This document shows, piece by piece, positions 15,464-23,692 of a stretch of 64,000 bases of DNA (positions within the stretch are counted from its first letter, which is position 1; every line of letters begins with the position of its first letter). A model generated the notes under the pieces. The model was not told where the DNA came from, did no database searches, and saw only the letters and a program-made list of their open reading frames with translations. The stretch comes from Streptomyces sp. CB03234 (GTDB lineage Bacteria > Actinomycetota > Actinomycetes > Streptomycetales > Streptomycetaceae), in the NCBI RefSeq assembly GCF_001905885.1, contig NZ_LIYH01000003.1, positions 372,001 through 436,000 of the forward strand, given 5' to 3'. A program made the position numbers and the translations under genes.

Positions 15464-18030
15464 GGCCCCGGCTCGCGGAAGAGGCGCCGGCGCGTCCCCT
15501 CCGCGGCCGTGACGTAGGTCGCGACGAGACCCGGTTCCTCGCGGGCGAGGCCGTGGTAAATGGCGAGGGCTTCGGTGATGTCCTCCCGTGCCGCCGCCCG
15601 TTCCGGCTCGGCGCCCGTCAGGAGCCGTGTCGTGGCGGACGCGTGAAGCGCGAAGCCCAGGTGCGGCTCGGGCGCCGCGCGTCGGGCGACGGTGACGGCC
15701 TCCACGGCGGTGCGCACCGCCTCGTCGTGCAGCGTGGCATCGGCGAGGCGCAGGGCGTGCACGGCCAGCGCCCACGCCAGCAGGGGCTCATGGGCGGCCG
15801 GGTCGGCCCCGGCGAGACGGCGGGCGAGGGCGACCGCCTCCTCGGTGATCTCCAGGGCGTCGGCACACGGTGTCTCTTCCTCCACCGGATAGTGGCCGTA
15901 AGACGCCAGCGTCCAGGCCAGGGCGGGGTCGTACGCGGAGTCCGCAGCGGCCAGCCGGCGGGCGATGTCCGTGGCGCGGACGAGCAGGGCCCGTCCCTCC
16001 TCGCACTGGTGTCGGTCGACGAGGTACGTGCCCAGGGCGTGGACCGCCATCTGGACCACCGGTTCGTACGCGGGCCCGGTACGGGCCAGGTCCTCGGCCA
16101 CCTCCACACCGCGCCGCAGGGTGTGATCCGCCGCCTCCGACCCGGCGCCGTGCTGGAGAACGCCGAGGAGGGGCAGCAGCGGCCCGAGCAGCCCCTGCCG
16201 GGCGGGAGCGTCCTGAAGGGGGCCGTCCAGCAGGCCGAGGGCCTCCCCCGCGAGCGGCAGGGCCTGACTGCGGCGCCCGACCGAGACCAGGAGTTCAACG
16301 GTGGCGGACAGCAGGGCGACGAACTCGGCGAGGTCGTCCGCGGGGCCCGTCCGTGCCGCCTCCCGGCAGAGAGGCACGGCTTCCAGCAGAGCCTCGGCCG
16401 CCTCTTCATGGCGACGCGCCGCGGACAGCAGCTTCCCGAGCTCTACCAGGGCGGCGGACAGCTGCGGGGTATGGAGCGCCGTGTCCTCCTGGCTGTCCTC
16501 GACCAGACGGCGGAAGAGGCCGGCCGCCTCGGCCAACGCCTCCAGGGCCTCGTCCGGGAGCCCCGTCTTGGGCAGGACGATGCCCAGCAGCAACAGCGTC
16601 TTCCCCAGCTGCGGCACGTGCGGCCCCGCGTCCAGGCCCCGCTCCCCCCGTACGAGGCCCCGGAACAGGGACTCCGCCTCGCGCGCGTCCTGTACGGCCT
16701 CGGCCGGCCGGCTCGCCGCGTACAGCCGGGACGCCCTGGTCGCGAGCATCGTCGCGAGGGCGGACCGCGCCGGTGGTGACTCGTCCGCCGCGCTGAGACG
16801 GCGGGCGACGACGACACCTTCCTCAGCCGTCGTGAGGGCTTCCTCGTGCACGTCCGCATTGCTCAGCCGATGGGTGAGGTTGTTGAACCCCATGACGAGC
16901 GCCTGGAGGAAGGCCTCGGGCCGCTTCTCGACAGCGAGCCGGTAGAGGGTGACGGCCTCACGAGCGGCGTCCAGCGCTTCCTGAGCCCGTCCGGTGGCCT
17001 CCAGTTGGCCTGCGTACGTGTTCAGGCTCATCGCGAGGTCCCCTGTGAACACTCCGGGGCTCGCCTGGTCCAGGGAGCGGTACAGGGCGACGGACTCGCG
17101 GGCGGCGTTCAGCGCCTCCTCTCGCGCCCCGGCGTCGTCCAGTTCGTTGGCGTACGTGTTCAGGCTCACGGCCAGCCGTTCCGCGAACGCGGCCGGTTCC
17201 TGTTCGTACAGCCGCCGGTAGAGGTCCACGGACTGGGCGCTCGCCGCGGCGGATTCCCGCCGCCGCCCCATCTCGGCCGCATCGATGGCGAAGGAGTTCA
17301 GCGCGTGCGCCAGGTCGGGAAGGTGCGCGGCGGGGCGTATCCGGGCCAAGTGGCGACGGATGTCGAGCGCCTCCTCGGCCACTCGCACGGCTTCCGCGTA
17401 CTGGCCGGCCTCCCGCAAGCAGTTGGAGTATGTGCCGAGGCTCATGGCGAAGCCCTCCCGGAAGGCGTCGGGGTGCTCCTCGGCCAGGGACCGGTAGTGC
17501 TCCACGGATTCGCGGCTCGAAGCCAGCGCCTCCTTGTTCCGGCCAGACTCCTTCTGCCAGATGGACAGGTTGTTCAGGCCGTCGGCCAGTTCCGCCCGTT
17601 CCCGCCGCTCCCCGACCAGCTCGCGCCGGATGCCGACGGTCTCCTCGATCGCCGTGAGCGCCTTGTCCGGGCGGCCGAGCTCACCCTCGCAGTTGGCGAC
17701 GGCGTTGAGGGCGTGTGCCAGTTCCGAGCGGTACACCCGGGTGCCGGACGGTGAGGCGGACTCGGCGATGAGTTCGCGGTAGAGACCGACGGCCTCGTAG
17801 GCGGGGCCCATGGCGTCGGCTCGCCGTCCCACGGCACCGAGACCGACCGAGAGGTTCTGCAGGGACGCGGCGAGGTGGGGCCGGAACGTCCGGGCGTCCG
17901 TCTTCGCCAGCGGTCTCAGCCGGATGACGGCTTCCTCCGCCACCTCGTACGCGCGCTGCCGGTGGCCCATGTGGAGGTGCCGCTGGCAGAGCTTGCGCAG
18001 CAGCCTGGCCAGGTCCGGCAGGACGCGGAG
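15460..18030 (-). CDS. TPR half of a frame-broken STAND/NLR-like protein
   Basis: 856 codons that should follow the ATPase half in one protein of about 1,370 aa. Successive TPR-type units of about 45-50 residues fill it, each like EEALNAARESVALYRSL followed by a second helix DLAMSLNTYAGQLEATGR. I count at least a dozen. In STAND immune and signalling proteins this superstructure senses the ligand and holds the ATPase inactive. The frame joins the upstream ATPase frame only if one base is re-read at 18030 (D516 to L), so a single-base deletion, real or from assembly, separates them. This frame has no start with a convincing ribosome site. Confidence 0.75.
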   Translation of the reverse strand, partial: LRVLPDLARLLRKLCQRHLHMGHRQRAYEVAEEAVIRLRPLAKTDARTFRPHLAASLQNLSVGLGAVGRRADAMGPAYEAVGLYRELIAESASPSGTRVYRSELAHALNAVANCEGELGRPDKALTAIEETVGIRRELVGERRERAELADGLNNLSIWQKESGRNKEALASSRESVEHYRSLAEEHPDAFREGFAMSLGTYSNCLREAGQYAEAVRVAEEALDIRRHLARIRPAAHLPDLAHALNSFAIDAAEMGRRRESAAASAQSVDLYRRLYEQEPAAFAERLAVSLNTYANELDDAGAREEALNAARESVALYRSLDQASPGVFTGDLAMSLNTYAGQLEATGRAQEALDAAREAVTLYRLAVEKRPEAFLQALVMGFNNLTHRLSNADVHEEALTTAEEGVVVARRLSAADESPPARSALATMLATRASRLYAASRPAEAVQDAREAESLFRGLVRGERGLDAGPHVPQLGKTLLLLGIVLPKTGLPDEALEALAEAAGLFRRLVEDSQEDTALHTPQLSAALVELGKLLSAARRHEEAAEALLEAVPLCREAARTGPADDLAEFVALLSATVELLVSVGRRSQALPLAGEALGLLDGPLQDAPARQGLLGPLLPLLGVLQHGAGSEAADHTLRRGVEVAEDLARTGPAYEPVVQMAVHALGTYLVDRHQCEEGRALLVRATDIARRLAAADSAYDPALAWTLASYGHYPVEEETPCADALEITEEAVALARRLAGADPAAHEPLLAWALAVHALRLADATLHDEAVRTAVEAVTVARRAAPEPHLGFALHASATTRLLTGAEPERAAAREDITEALAIYHGLAREEPGLVATYVTAAEGTRRRLFREPGP

Positions 18031-19577
18031 TCCGTCTCGGCGCGCTCGCGGTGGATGTCGGTCAGCCGCTCGGTGAGGTGCAGCGCCCAGGGAGCGAGGT
18101 TGTGGGAGGAAGCGGGCAGGTGGTCCAGCAGCCGCATGAGGTCCGCGAGATCCGTGCCGGGGTCGTCGGTGAGCCGGTACAGGGCCGACACAAGCGGTTC
18201 CGGCCGCTCCACCTGGGTGGCGACGTCGACGGCGAGGGCGCCGAGCACCTCGGGGTGCCGGGTGCACAGGCCGGTGAGCTGCCCGTCGAGGTGCTCGCGG
18301 TGGGCGGGGTGAGCGGCGGCGCGGGTGTGGAGGACCAGCAGCCGGGCGGCCTGGGTCTCGGACGCCCCGGCGAGGAGGCGATCGGCGAGGTCGGGATCGG
18401 CACGGAGGTGGCTGCCCACGAAGTACTCGGCGAGGCGGTCCGGGCGCAGCGTTCCCCAGACCTGCGACGGGGCGGGCGGAGGGTAGAGGGCGCTGATCCA
18501 GTCGCACACGGCCCAGCGGACGTCCGCGGTCTGGCCGTGGAGGATGGGCACCCGGTCCAGTAGGGCGTGGGCCTCCTCACGGTCGGCGGCACCGCACAGG
18601 AACGTGGCGGCGAGGACCGAGTCGATGCCCCTGCGCTTCTTCAGGCCCAGGTCGGCCTCGACGGCGATCCAGTAGCGGCGCTCGTAGTCCAGCAGCCGTT
18701 CCTCCATGGGACGGAACCGGCTCGCGCCTTCACCGGGCTTGTGGGCCGCGTCCAGCAGGTCGACGAGCGCGGTCATGTGCAGCGTGAGTGCGTCGCCCAT
18801 GCCGGGCGTCCCGGCCCGGTACACGGCGGAACGCGTGAGACCCTCTGCCAGAGGTCCCCACTTGCGGAGCCTGTACCCGGGCACCTGCGGCAGGGCACGG
18901 GCCAGGCCCTCCACGGCGTCGCGGTACGCCTCGGCGTGCCGGCCTGGGTCGGACTCCAGCGGCGGCAGCGGCGTGACCGGAGCGTCGTACAGCTCCTCCA
19001 GATCGGTGGCGGCGGGGAGGTCGTACCACCAGTCGCCGTCGGCACGGGCCAGTAACAGGACCTTGACGCGCACGGTCCTGGGGGCGGCGGCTGCCGCGTG
19101 CAGAAGCGGGGGCAGCTGGTCCATGCGGGTCTCGGCGTTGTCGACCACCACCAGCAGCGGCGACTCCGTGTACTGGAGGACCCGCAGCCTGCCGGCCGGG
19201 GCGTCGCGGCTCAGCCACAAGACGCTCCAGGGCTCGTCGTCCGGCTCGTCGCGGAGCCGGTCGACAAGGCGGCGGGCGAGGCGGGTCTTGCCCTGCCCGC
19301 CCGGCCCGTACACCAGTCGCGTTCCCAGCCCCGGGGCCTCGCACCAGGCCCGCAGCTCCTCCAGTTCCCGGGTACGCCCCCGGAAGGGCACCACCGCGCG
19401 GTGCGCGTCCAGCAGGGCCGCCGGGCTCGTGGGGGCGGTCCGGGACTTGGTGACGAGGCCGTCCCACTCGACCAGCGCGCGCTGCAACTCCGCCTGGCGG
19501 TGCTCCGGCGGCAGGTTGTTGATGATGGTGTTGTCGTTCCCGATCTGCACGGAGACGAGGAAGACGCCCTCGGTCAT
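17916..19577 (-). CDS. STAND/NB-ARC-like ATPase half, frameshifted near residue 516
   Basis: As read, 553 aa. Residues 8-21 are VSVQIGNDNTIINN, an N-terminal motif repeated at the C-terminus of the upstream protein. A P-loop ATPase follows: Walker A GPGGQGKT (91-98) and Walker B LLVVVDNAE (141-149), then a helical region with a winged-helix-like part to about 516. After TDIHRERAETD the meaningful sequence continues in another frame (the TPR half); the last 37 residues of this frame are out-of-frame noise. The layout matches NLR-like STAND proteins. The ATG at 19577 overlaps the upstream stop (ATGA), so the pair is translationally coupled. Confidence 0.8.
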   Translation of the reverse strand: MTEGVFLVSVQIGNDNTIINNLPPEHRQAELQRALVEWDGLVTKSRTAPTSPAALLDAHRAVVPFRGRTRELEELRAWCEAPGLGTRLVYGPGGQGKTRLARRLVDRLRDEPDDEPWSVLWLSRDAPAGRLRVLQYTESPLLVVVDNAETRMDQLPPLLHAAAAAPRTVRVKVLLLARADGDWWYDLPAATDLEELYDAPVTPLPPLESDPGRHAEAYRDAVEGLARALPQVPGYRLRKWGPLAEGLTRSAVYRAGTPGMGDALTLHMTALVDLLDAAHKPGEGASRFRPMEERLLDYERRYWIAVEADLGLKKRRGIDSVLAATFLCGAADREEAHALLDRVPILHGQTADVRWAVCDWISALYPPPAPSQVWGTLRPDRLAEYFVGSHLRADPDLADRLLAGASETQAARLLVLHTRAAAHPAHREHLDGQLTGLCTRHPEVLGALAVDVATQVERPEPLVSALYRLTDDPGTDLADLMRLLDHLPASSHNLAPWALHLTERLTDIHRERAETDSASCRTWPGCCASSASGTSTWATGSARTRWRRKPSSG

Positions 19578-19999
19578 GCGCCCGACCCGAAGTTGTTCAC
19601 CATGTGGTTGTGGTCGCCCTCCTGGATCGAGACCGGGCCGCCGCCGGACGACACGTGCCAGGTCCTGGCGCCGTGCCGGGCTTCCGTACGCTGACGCAGC
19701 AGTTCCTCCAGCTCGGCCACCGCCTCATCGCGCGCTTCCGGGGGCAGCTGCTCCAGCAGCGTCTCGAACCGGCCGCGCCAGTACCCCGCCTGGTGCGTCG
19801 CTTCCGGTTCGGCGGCGGCGGACATGGTCGTCTCGGCCGCGTCGAGGCGCTCCAGCTCCGCGCGTTGCCGCTGTTCGCCCAGGCGTCCCCACCACCGGCT
19901 CGTCCACGTCCGCATCCCGGCCCAGGCATCGGTCCCCGCCGCCTGCACCAACGCCGCCCCCGCCGCGGCGGTGAGCGCCACCAACTCGTCAGGCCCCAT
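19574..19999 (-). CDS. Small putative effector: N-terminal hydrophobic helix, C-terminal amyloid-like motif
   Basis: 141 aa. An Ala-rich amphipathic or hydrophobic N-terminal helix (LVALTAAAGAALVQAAGTDAW), then Arg/Trp-rich and acidic helices, then a Gly/Ser linker and the C-terminal motif VSIQEGDHNHMVNN at residues 123-136. The same pattern, VS(V/I)QxGxxNx(I/M)(I/V)NN, opens the adjacent ATPase. This resembles Bell-type membrane-targeting effectors with bacterial amyloid signalling sequences next to NLR genes. I start at 19999 because GAAGGGGG is 6 nt upstream; ATG at 20005 is too close to it. Existence is likely; the effector role is inference. Confidence 0.72.
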   Translation of the reverse strand: MGPDELVALTAAAGAALVQAAGTDAWAGMRTWTSRWWGRLGEQRQRAELERLDAAETTMSAAAEPEATHQAGYWRGRFETLLEQLPPEARDEAVAELEELLRQRTEARHGARTWHVSSGGGPVSIQEGDHNHMVNNFGSGA

Positions 20000-20087
20000 C
20001 AGCATCCCCCTTCGCGTCGTGTCGACGGGCGACCGTAACGCGCAGCAGAGACCAACGCGCCCCGAACCGACGGAAATACGCGGGAAA

Positions 20088-20522
20088 TCAGACGCGCAGC
20101 TCCGCCCAGACCGTCTTGCCGACCGGCACCCGGTCCACCACGCCCCACGCGTGGGCGAGCGCCGCCACGAGGACGAGTCCGCGCCCGCCGTCCCCGTCCG
20201 GCTCCGGCACGGCCGGCATGGGCCGGCGCTCGCCCCGGGTGTCGCCGACCTCGATCCGCAGCGATACGGAGTCCTCCGAGAGCAGCAGCCGCAGCTCGAA
20301 GTCCCGCCCCGGCACCCGCCCGTGCGTCACGGCGTTCGCCGCCAGCTCCCCGACCACGAGCGCGGCCGCCTCGGCACAGTCACTCCCGTACGGGACGCCC
20401 CACGCGTCCAGCCGCTCTGCGGCCAGGTGCCGCGCGAGGCGGGCGCCGAGGCGGGTGGAACTGAACCGTTGGTTGAACGTACGTACGGTCACCGGGAATT
20501 GGTCTGTCACATTGCCCGTCAT
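20088..20522 (-). CDS. ATP-binding (HATPase/anti-sigma-like) regulatory protein
   Basis: 144 aa. Only a GHKL ATPase domain: N-box ALVVGELAANAVTHG, G1 region IEVGDTRGE, and G2 region GGRGLVLVAALAHAWGV. Such RsbW/SpoIIAB-like proteins are very numerous in Streptomyces and are often divergent from an XRE regulator with a DUF397 partner, as here. They are thought to act in development or stress signalling. The chosen start gives MTGNVTDQFPVTV; the frame is open 25 codons further upstream without a better ribosome site. Partners are not identifiable from sequence. Confidence 0.87.
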   Translation of the reverse strand: MTGNVTDQFPVTVRTFNQRFSSTRLGARLARHLAAERLDAWGVPYGSDCAEAAALVVGELAANAVTHGRVPGRDFELRLLLSEDSVSLRIEVGDTRGERRPMPAVPEPDGDGGRGLVLVAALAHAWGVVDRVPVGKTVWAELRV

Positions 20523-20568
20523 GCCCCCACGGTGGCGGCCCGGCAGACCCGTTGACCAGCGGACCGGC

Positions 20569-20591
20569 TCGTACGCTGCGCCAGCGTACGA
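20569..20591. promoter_or_regulatory. Inverted repeat 1 before the XRE gene
   Basis: TCGTACGCTG-CGC-CAGCGTACGA: perfect 10-bp arms with a 3-nt spacer, in the divergent promoter between the HATPase and XRE genes. Strong operator candidate. Confidence 0.7.
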
Positions 20592-20620
20592 GTACACGCT
20601 GTGGACAGTAGGCGTTACGT

Positions 20621-20641
20621 TCCGTGACGATACGTCACGGA
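20621..20641. promoter_or_regulatory. Inverted repeat 2 overlapping the XRE ribosome site
   Basis: TCCGTGACG-ATA-CGTCACGGA: perfect 9-bp arms with a 3-nt spacer. Its right arm runs into the ribosome-binding site CGGAGG of the XRE gene, so it could act as an operator or as an RNA hairpin masking translation. Confidence 0.7.
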
Positions 20642-20653
20642 GGTGGTCGTCCC

Positions 20654-21478
20654 ATGACGGTGAACAACACGGAGCCCGAGTCGTCGGACAGTCTCAAGGC
20701 GTTCGGTGCGGTCCTCAAGGCCTTCCGCCTACGGGCGGGCCTGACCCAGGAGGAATTCGCGCCGAAAGTCCAGTACTCCGTGAGCTTCGTGGCCTCGGTC
20801 GAGCAGGGCCGCCGCATGCCGCCGCAGGACTTCGTCGACCGGGCGGAGGAGGCACTGGACGCGTTCGGCGCGCTGCGGGGCGCGGCGCAGCACTTGTCGC
20901 GGCAGCCGGGGCTGGCGTCCTGGTTCCGCCAGTGGGCGAAGCTGGAGGAGACGGCGCTCAGCCTGGACACGTACGAGTGCCGCGTCGTACCGGGCCTGCT
21001 CCAGACGGAGGCGTACGCGCGGGCGGTGACGCTGAGCGTTCCGCCGCTGCCGTCGCCGGAGCAGGTGGAGGAGCGGGTGTCCGCACGCCTGGCGCGACAG
21101 AAGCTCCTGACGCGCGAGCAGCCGATCGCGTTCAGCTTCATCGTGGAGCAGGCGGTACTGGAACGGGGTACGGGTGGCCGGGAGGTCACGCGTGAGCTTC
21201 TGGACCATCTGATCGCGAAAGGGGAGCTGTACAACGTCGAGTTGCAGATCATGCCGCTCCACGTCTGGGAACACGCGGGAGTGGACGGGCCGATGCGATT
21301 GCTGGAGACACCGACGCACGAGTGGGTCGGCTACTCCGAGGGCCAGCAGACCGGCCAGCTCATCTCCGACCGGAAGGACATAAGCGTCCTCCAGCAGCGC
21401 TATGCGAAACTGCGTTCACAGGCTCTCACCCCTGTGGAGTCCTTGAGCCTGCTGAAGCGGATGCGAGGAGCGCTATGA
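20654..21478 (+). CDS. XRE-family regulator with DUF5753 domain
   Basis: 274 aa. The N-terminal helix-turn-helix (about residues 15-60: FRLRAGLTQEEFAPKVQYS, then FVASVEQGRRMPP) is followed by the DUF5753 ligand-type domain (about 85-265: CRVVPGLLQTEAYARAV and YNVELQIMPLHVWEH). This is the WhiJ-like class found with DUF397 proteins and an ATP-binding protein in Streptomyces, linked to developmental control. I start at the ATG at 20654, with CGGAGGTGG upstream. It overlaps the DUF397 gene by 4 nt (ATGA). The two inverted repeats before it suggest autoregulation. Confidence 0.93.
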   Translation: MTVNNTEPESSDSLKAFGAVLKAFRLRAGLTQEEFAPKVQYSVSFVASVEQGRRMPPQDFVDRAEEALDAFGALRGAAQHLSRQPGLASWFRQWAKLEETALSLDTYECRVVPGLLQTEAYARAVTLSVPPLPSPEQVEERVSARLARQKLLTREQPIAFSFIVEQAVLERGTGGREVTRELLDHLIAKGELYNVELQIMPLHVWEHAGVDGPMRLLETPTHEWVGYSEGQQTGQLISDRKDISVLQQRYAKLRSQALTPVESLSLLKRMRGAL

Positions 21479-21720
21479 ACGGCAGCCCAACCGAACTGGC
21501 CTGGTGCAAGAGCAGTTACAGCGGCTCCGAGGGAGACGACTGCGTCGAAGTCGCCCTCTCCTGGCAGAAGTCGAGCTACAGCGGCTCCCAGGGCGACGAC
21601 TGCGTCGAGGTGGCCACCTGCCCCACCACCGTCCACGTCCGTGACTCCAAGGACACCGCCGGGCCCCAGCTCGCGCTGTCCCCCGCCGCCTGGGCGGCCT
21701 TCCTCCCCTACGTCCGGTAG
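21475..21720 (+). CDS. DUF397 protein with duplicated core motif
   Basis: 81 aa, small and acidic, the usual partner of WhiJ-like XRE regulators (BldB-related group). The signature W-x-KSSYSGSxGDDCVEVA occurs twice in a row, residues 10-27 and 30-47, with a 20-residue period (DNA copies at 21502-21555 and 21562-21615). Typical members have one copy. The remaining conserved part, VHVRDSKDTAGPQLALSPAAW, is present once. Translation is coupled to the XRE gene. Its 3' end overlaps the convergent propeller gene by 13 bp. Confidence 0.9.
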   Translation: MNGSPTELAWCKSSYSGSEGDDCVEVALSWQKSSYSGSQGDDCVEVATCPTTVHVRDSKDTAGPQLALSPAAWAAFLPYVR

Positions 21721-22787
21721 GAGAGGCACACCAGCGCGTCGTCCAGACCGACCACCAGCGAGCCGTCGGCCGTCACGGCCACCGCGCGGATGCGGGGGCC
21801 GGGGCGGAAGTCGAGGGCGCGGCCGCCGTCGAGGGGGTGGAGCTGGGCCAGGCCGTCCGCCCAGGCGACCGCGAGGAGCCGGTCGGTGGCGTGGAGGGCG
21901 ACGACGGGACACGGGCGCCGCGTCACCACCGGGTGGCCGGGGCGCCAGGCGCGTACCGTGCCGTCCGTTCCGCCGCTGTACGCCGTGGTTGTCGTCGCCG
22001 TCAGGGCGGTGACCCGGCCGGTGTGCAGCGCCGCCTGTTCGAGGCCCGCCAGGCTGAACGCGTGGACCGTGCCCATCCGGTCGCCGGTCAGTACCGTGTC
22101 GCCCATCGCCGCGAGGGCGGTGGCGGGGTGGCTCGCGAGGGTCGCCGCCACGGCGTCCGTCAGCCGGGTGGCCCGGCCGCCCGGGGCGTGCAGGCGGCCT
22201 CGTTCGTCGAGGACCAGGTGCGTGCCGTCCGCGCGGCACGCGACGGCCAGAACGCGGTCCTCCCGTACCACCAGCTGCCCGTCGGGCGCCGTCGTCAGCG
22301 CGGTGCACGGCCTGCGGGACGACCACGCGAGGCTCCACGGCGCCCCGTCGGCCAGCTCCGCCAGCGCCGGGGCCAGGCGCGGGTCCGCCACGTCGTCCAG
22401 GGCGGACACCAGGACCAGGGCGCGACTGGACGGGGGCTGGTCGCGCACCAGCGACTGGCCTGCTCGCAGCCATGCGGGGCGCAGGCCGCCGTGGCGGTCG
22501 GGGTCGGCCTCGTACGCCTCGGTGACGCGCAAGGCGTCGGCGGCGCAGACGGCGGCCGGGTCGTCGAGGTCGACGGGCGCGCCGGGCGGCGGCACGCGCG
22601 GCTCTTCGAGCACGACGTCGAGGTGGCCGAGGGCGCGCAGGCCCGCGACGAGCTCGTGGTCGGGCGGCAGCGGCACCCGTACCGTCCGGGGCGGGCCGGC
22701 CAGCAGCGCCGAGAGCAGTTCGGCGGGCGTACCGGCCACCACGCCCAGCCGGTTCGCGACCTGCCAGACGGCGCCGCGCACGCTCAC
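21708..22787 (-). CDS. Hypothetical WD40/PQQ-like beta-propeller protein
   Basis: 359 aa. The N-terminal third (to about residue 170) is helical and unassigned. The C-terminal part is a series of beta-blade repeats resembling WD40 or quinoprotein propellers: TALTTAPDGQLVVREDRVLAVAC, ALAAMGDTVLTGDRMGTVHAFSL, ALTATTTTAYSGGTDGTVRAWRPG and AVAVTADGSLVVGLDDALVCL. It is probably a cytosolic protein-interaction module. The GTG at 22787 overlaps the GntR stop codon (GTGA), so it is the second gene of a two-gene operon. Target unknown. Confidence 0.78.
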   Translation of the reverse strand: MSVRGAVWQVANRLGVVAGTPAELLSALLAGPPRTVRVPLPPDHELVAGLRALGHLDVVLEEPRVPPPGAPVDLDDPAAVCAADALRVTEAYEADPDRHGGLRPAWLRAGQSLVRDQPPSSRALVLVSALDDVADPRLAPALAELADGAPWSLAWSSRRPCTALTTAPDGQLVVREDRVLAVACRADGTHLVLDERGRLHAPGGRATRLTDAVAATLASHPATALAAMGDTVLTGDRMGTVHAFSLAGLEQAALHTGRVTALTATTTTAYSGGTDGTVRAWRPGHPVVTRRPCPVVALHATDRLLAVAWADGLAQLHPLDGGRALDFRPGPRIRAVAVTADGSLVVGLDDALVCLSYRT

Positions 22788-23542
22788 TTCCCGCTGGTGA
22801 AGTGCTCGCGCACCAGCGACTGGACGACCGGCAGGTCCTGGGCGATCAGCGCCTCCAGCAGCGCCGAGTGCTCGGCGGCGTCGGCGACGAGGTCGGCGCG
22901 CCGGATCGCCGGGCCGGCCACCAGGGGCCACTGGGAGCGGCGGTGCAGGTCCTCGGCGACGGCGACGAGCTGTGCGTTGCCGGCCAGGGAGAGGACGGCG
23001 CGGTGGAAGGCGCGGTCGGACTCGGCGTAGTGGGCGCGGTCGCCACGGGCCGCGGCGGCGGAGGTGGCCTCGGCGAGGGGCCGCAGTTCGCGCCAGCGGT
23101 CGGCCGGGACTGTGCGGGCCAGGCGGAGCATGACGGGGACCTCGATCAGGGCGCGGATCTCGGCGAGCTCGGCCAGCTCGCGAGGGGTGCGTTCGGTGAC
23201 GCGGAAGCCGCGGTTGGGTACGACCTCGACGGCGCCCTCGATCGCGAGCTGCTGCATGGCCTCGCGTACGGGGGTGGCGGAGACGCCGAAGCGGGCGCCC
23301 AGGGCGGGGGCGGAGTAGACCTCGCCGGGGACCAGCTCGCCGCCGACCAGGGCGGTGCGCAGGGCGTCGAGTATCTGGCCGCGTACGGAGTGGCGCTGCA
23401 CGAGACGGGGGGCGGGGGGCTCGCTGTGGGTGTGTTCGCCCCGGGACTGCTCGGGTATCCGGGCGGCGGCGTGCGGCTCCGGTGCCGTCACACCGGGCAC
23501 CGACTGCGACGACGCGGGGTCGCGCGTTCTGCCCTGCTCCAC
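22784..23542 (-). CDS. GntR-family regulator (FadR/FCD type)
   Basis: 252 aa. The N-terminus has about 45 residues of low complexity, then a winged helix (QILDALRTALVGGELVPGEVYSAPALG, FGVSATPVREAMQQLAIEG, VVPNRGFRVTERT), then an FCD ligand-binding helical domain (from about residue 125; EIRALIEVPVMLRLA, YAESDRAFHRAVLSLAGN, AAEHSALLEAL). FCD-type regulators usually sense a carboxylate with a bound metal. The start GTG at 23542 is preceded by AGGAGG. Co-transcribed with the propeller gene and divergent from the FhuF-like gene. Confidence 0.9.
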   Translation of the reverse strand: MEQGRTRDPASSQSVPGVTAPEPHAAARIPEQSRGEHTHSEPPAPRLVQRHSVRGQILDALRTALVGGELVPGEVYSAPALGARFGVSATPVREAMQQLAIEGAVEVVPNRGFRVTERTPRELAELAEIRALIEVPVMLRLARTVPADRWRELRPLAEATSAAAARGDRAHYAESDRAFHRAVLSLAGNAQLVAVAEDLHRRSQWPLVAGPAIRRADLVADAAEHSALLEALIAQDLPVVQSLVREHFTSGK

Positions 23543-23646
23543 TCGGGTCCTCCTGGCCGTTCGTTCGAGGGCCCGGCTCGCGAGGGGAGGGGCCCCTGTG
23601 CACGATAGGCGCACAGGGTTGCCGTTCACACATCGATCAAATCGGG

Positions 23647-23665
23647 TAAGGTAAGGCTTACCTGC
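23647..23665. promoter_or_regulatory. Iron box (DmdR/IdeR-type operator)
   Basis: TAAGGTAAGGCTTACCTGC matches the 19-bp actinobacterial iron-box consensus (TTAGGTTAGGCTAACCTAA) at most positions, with the AGGT and ACCT cores symmetric. It lies 27 bp before the FhuF-like start codon, so iron-replete DmdR should repress that gene. Confidence 0.8.
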
Positions 23666-23692
23666 TAACGATCGCGATTCGGTGGTCCCTGC

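Noticed and set aside
18010..18050. Programmed -1 ribosomal frameshift in the STAND gene
   Set aside because: No slippery heptamer of the X-XXY-YYZ type is seen at the junction; a simple one-base deletion is more likely.
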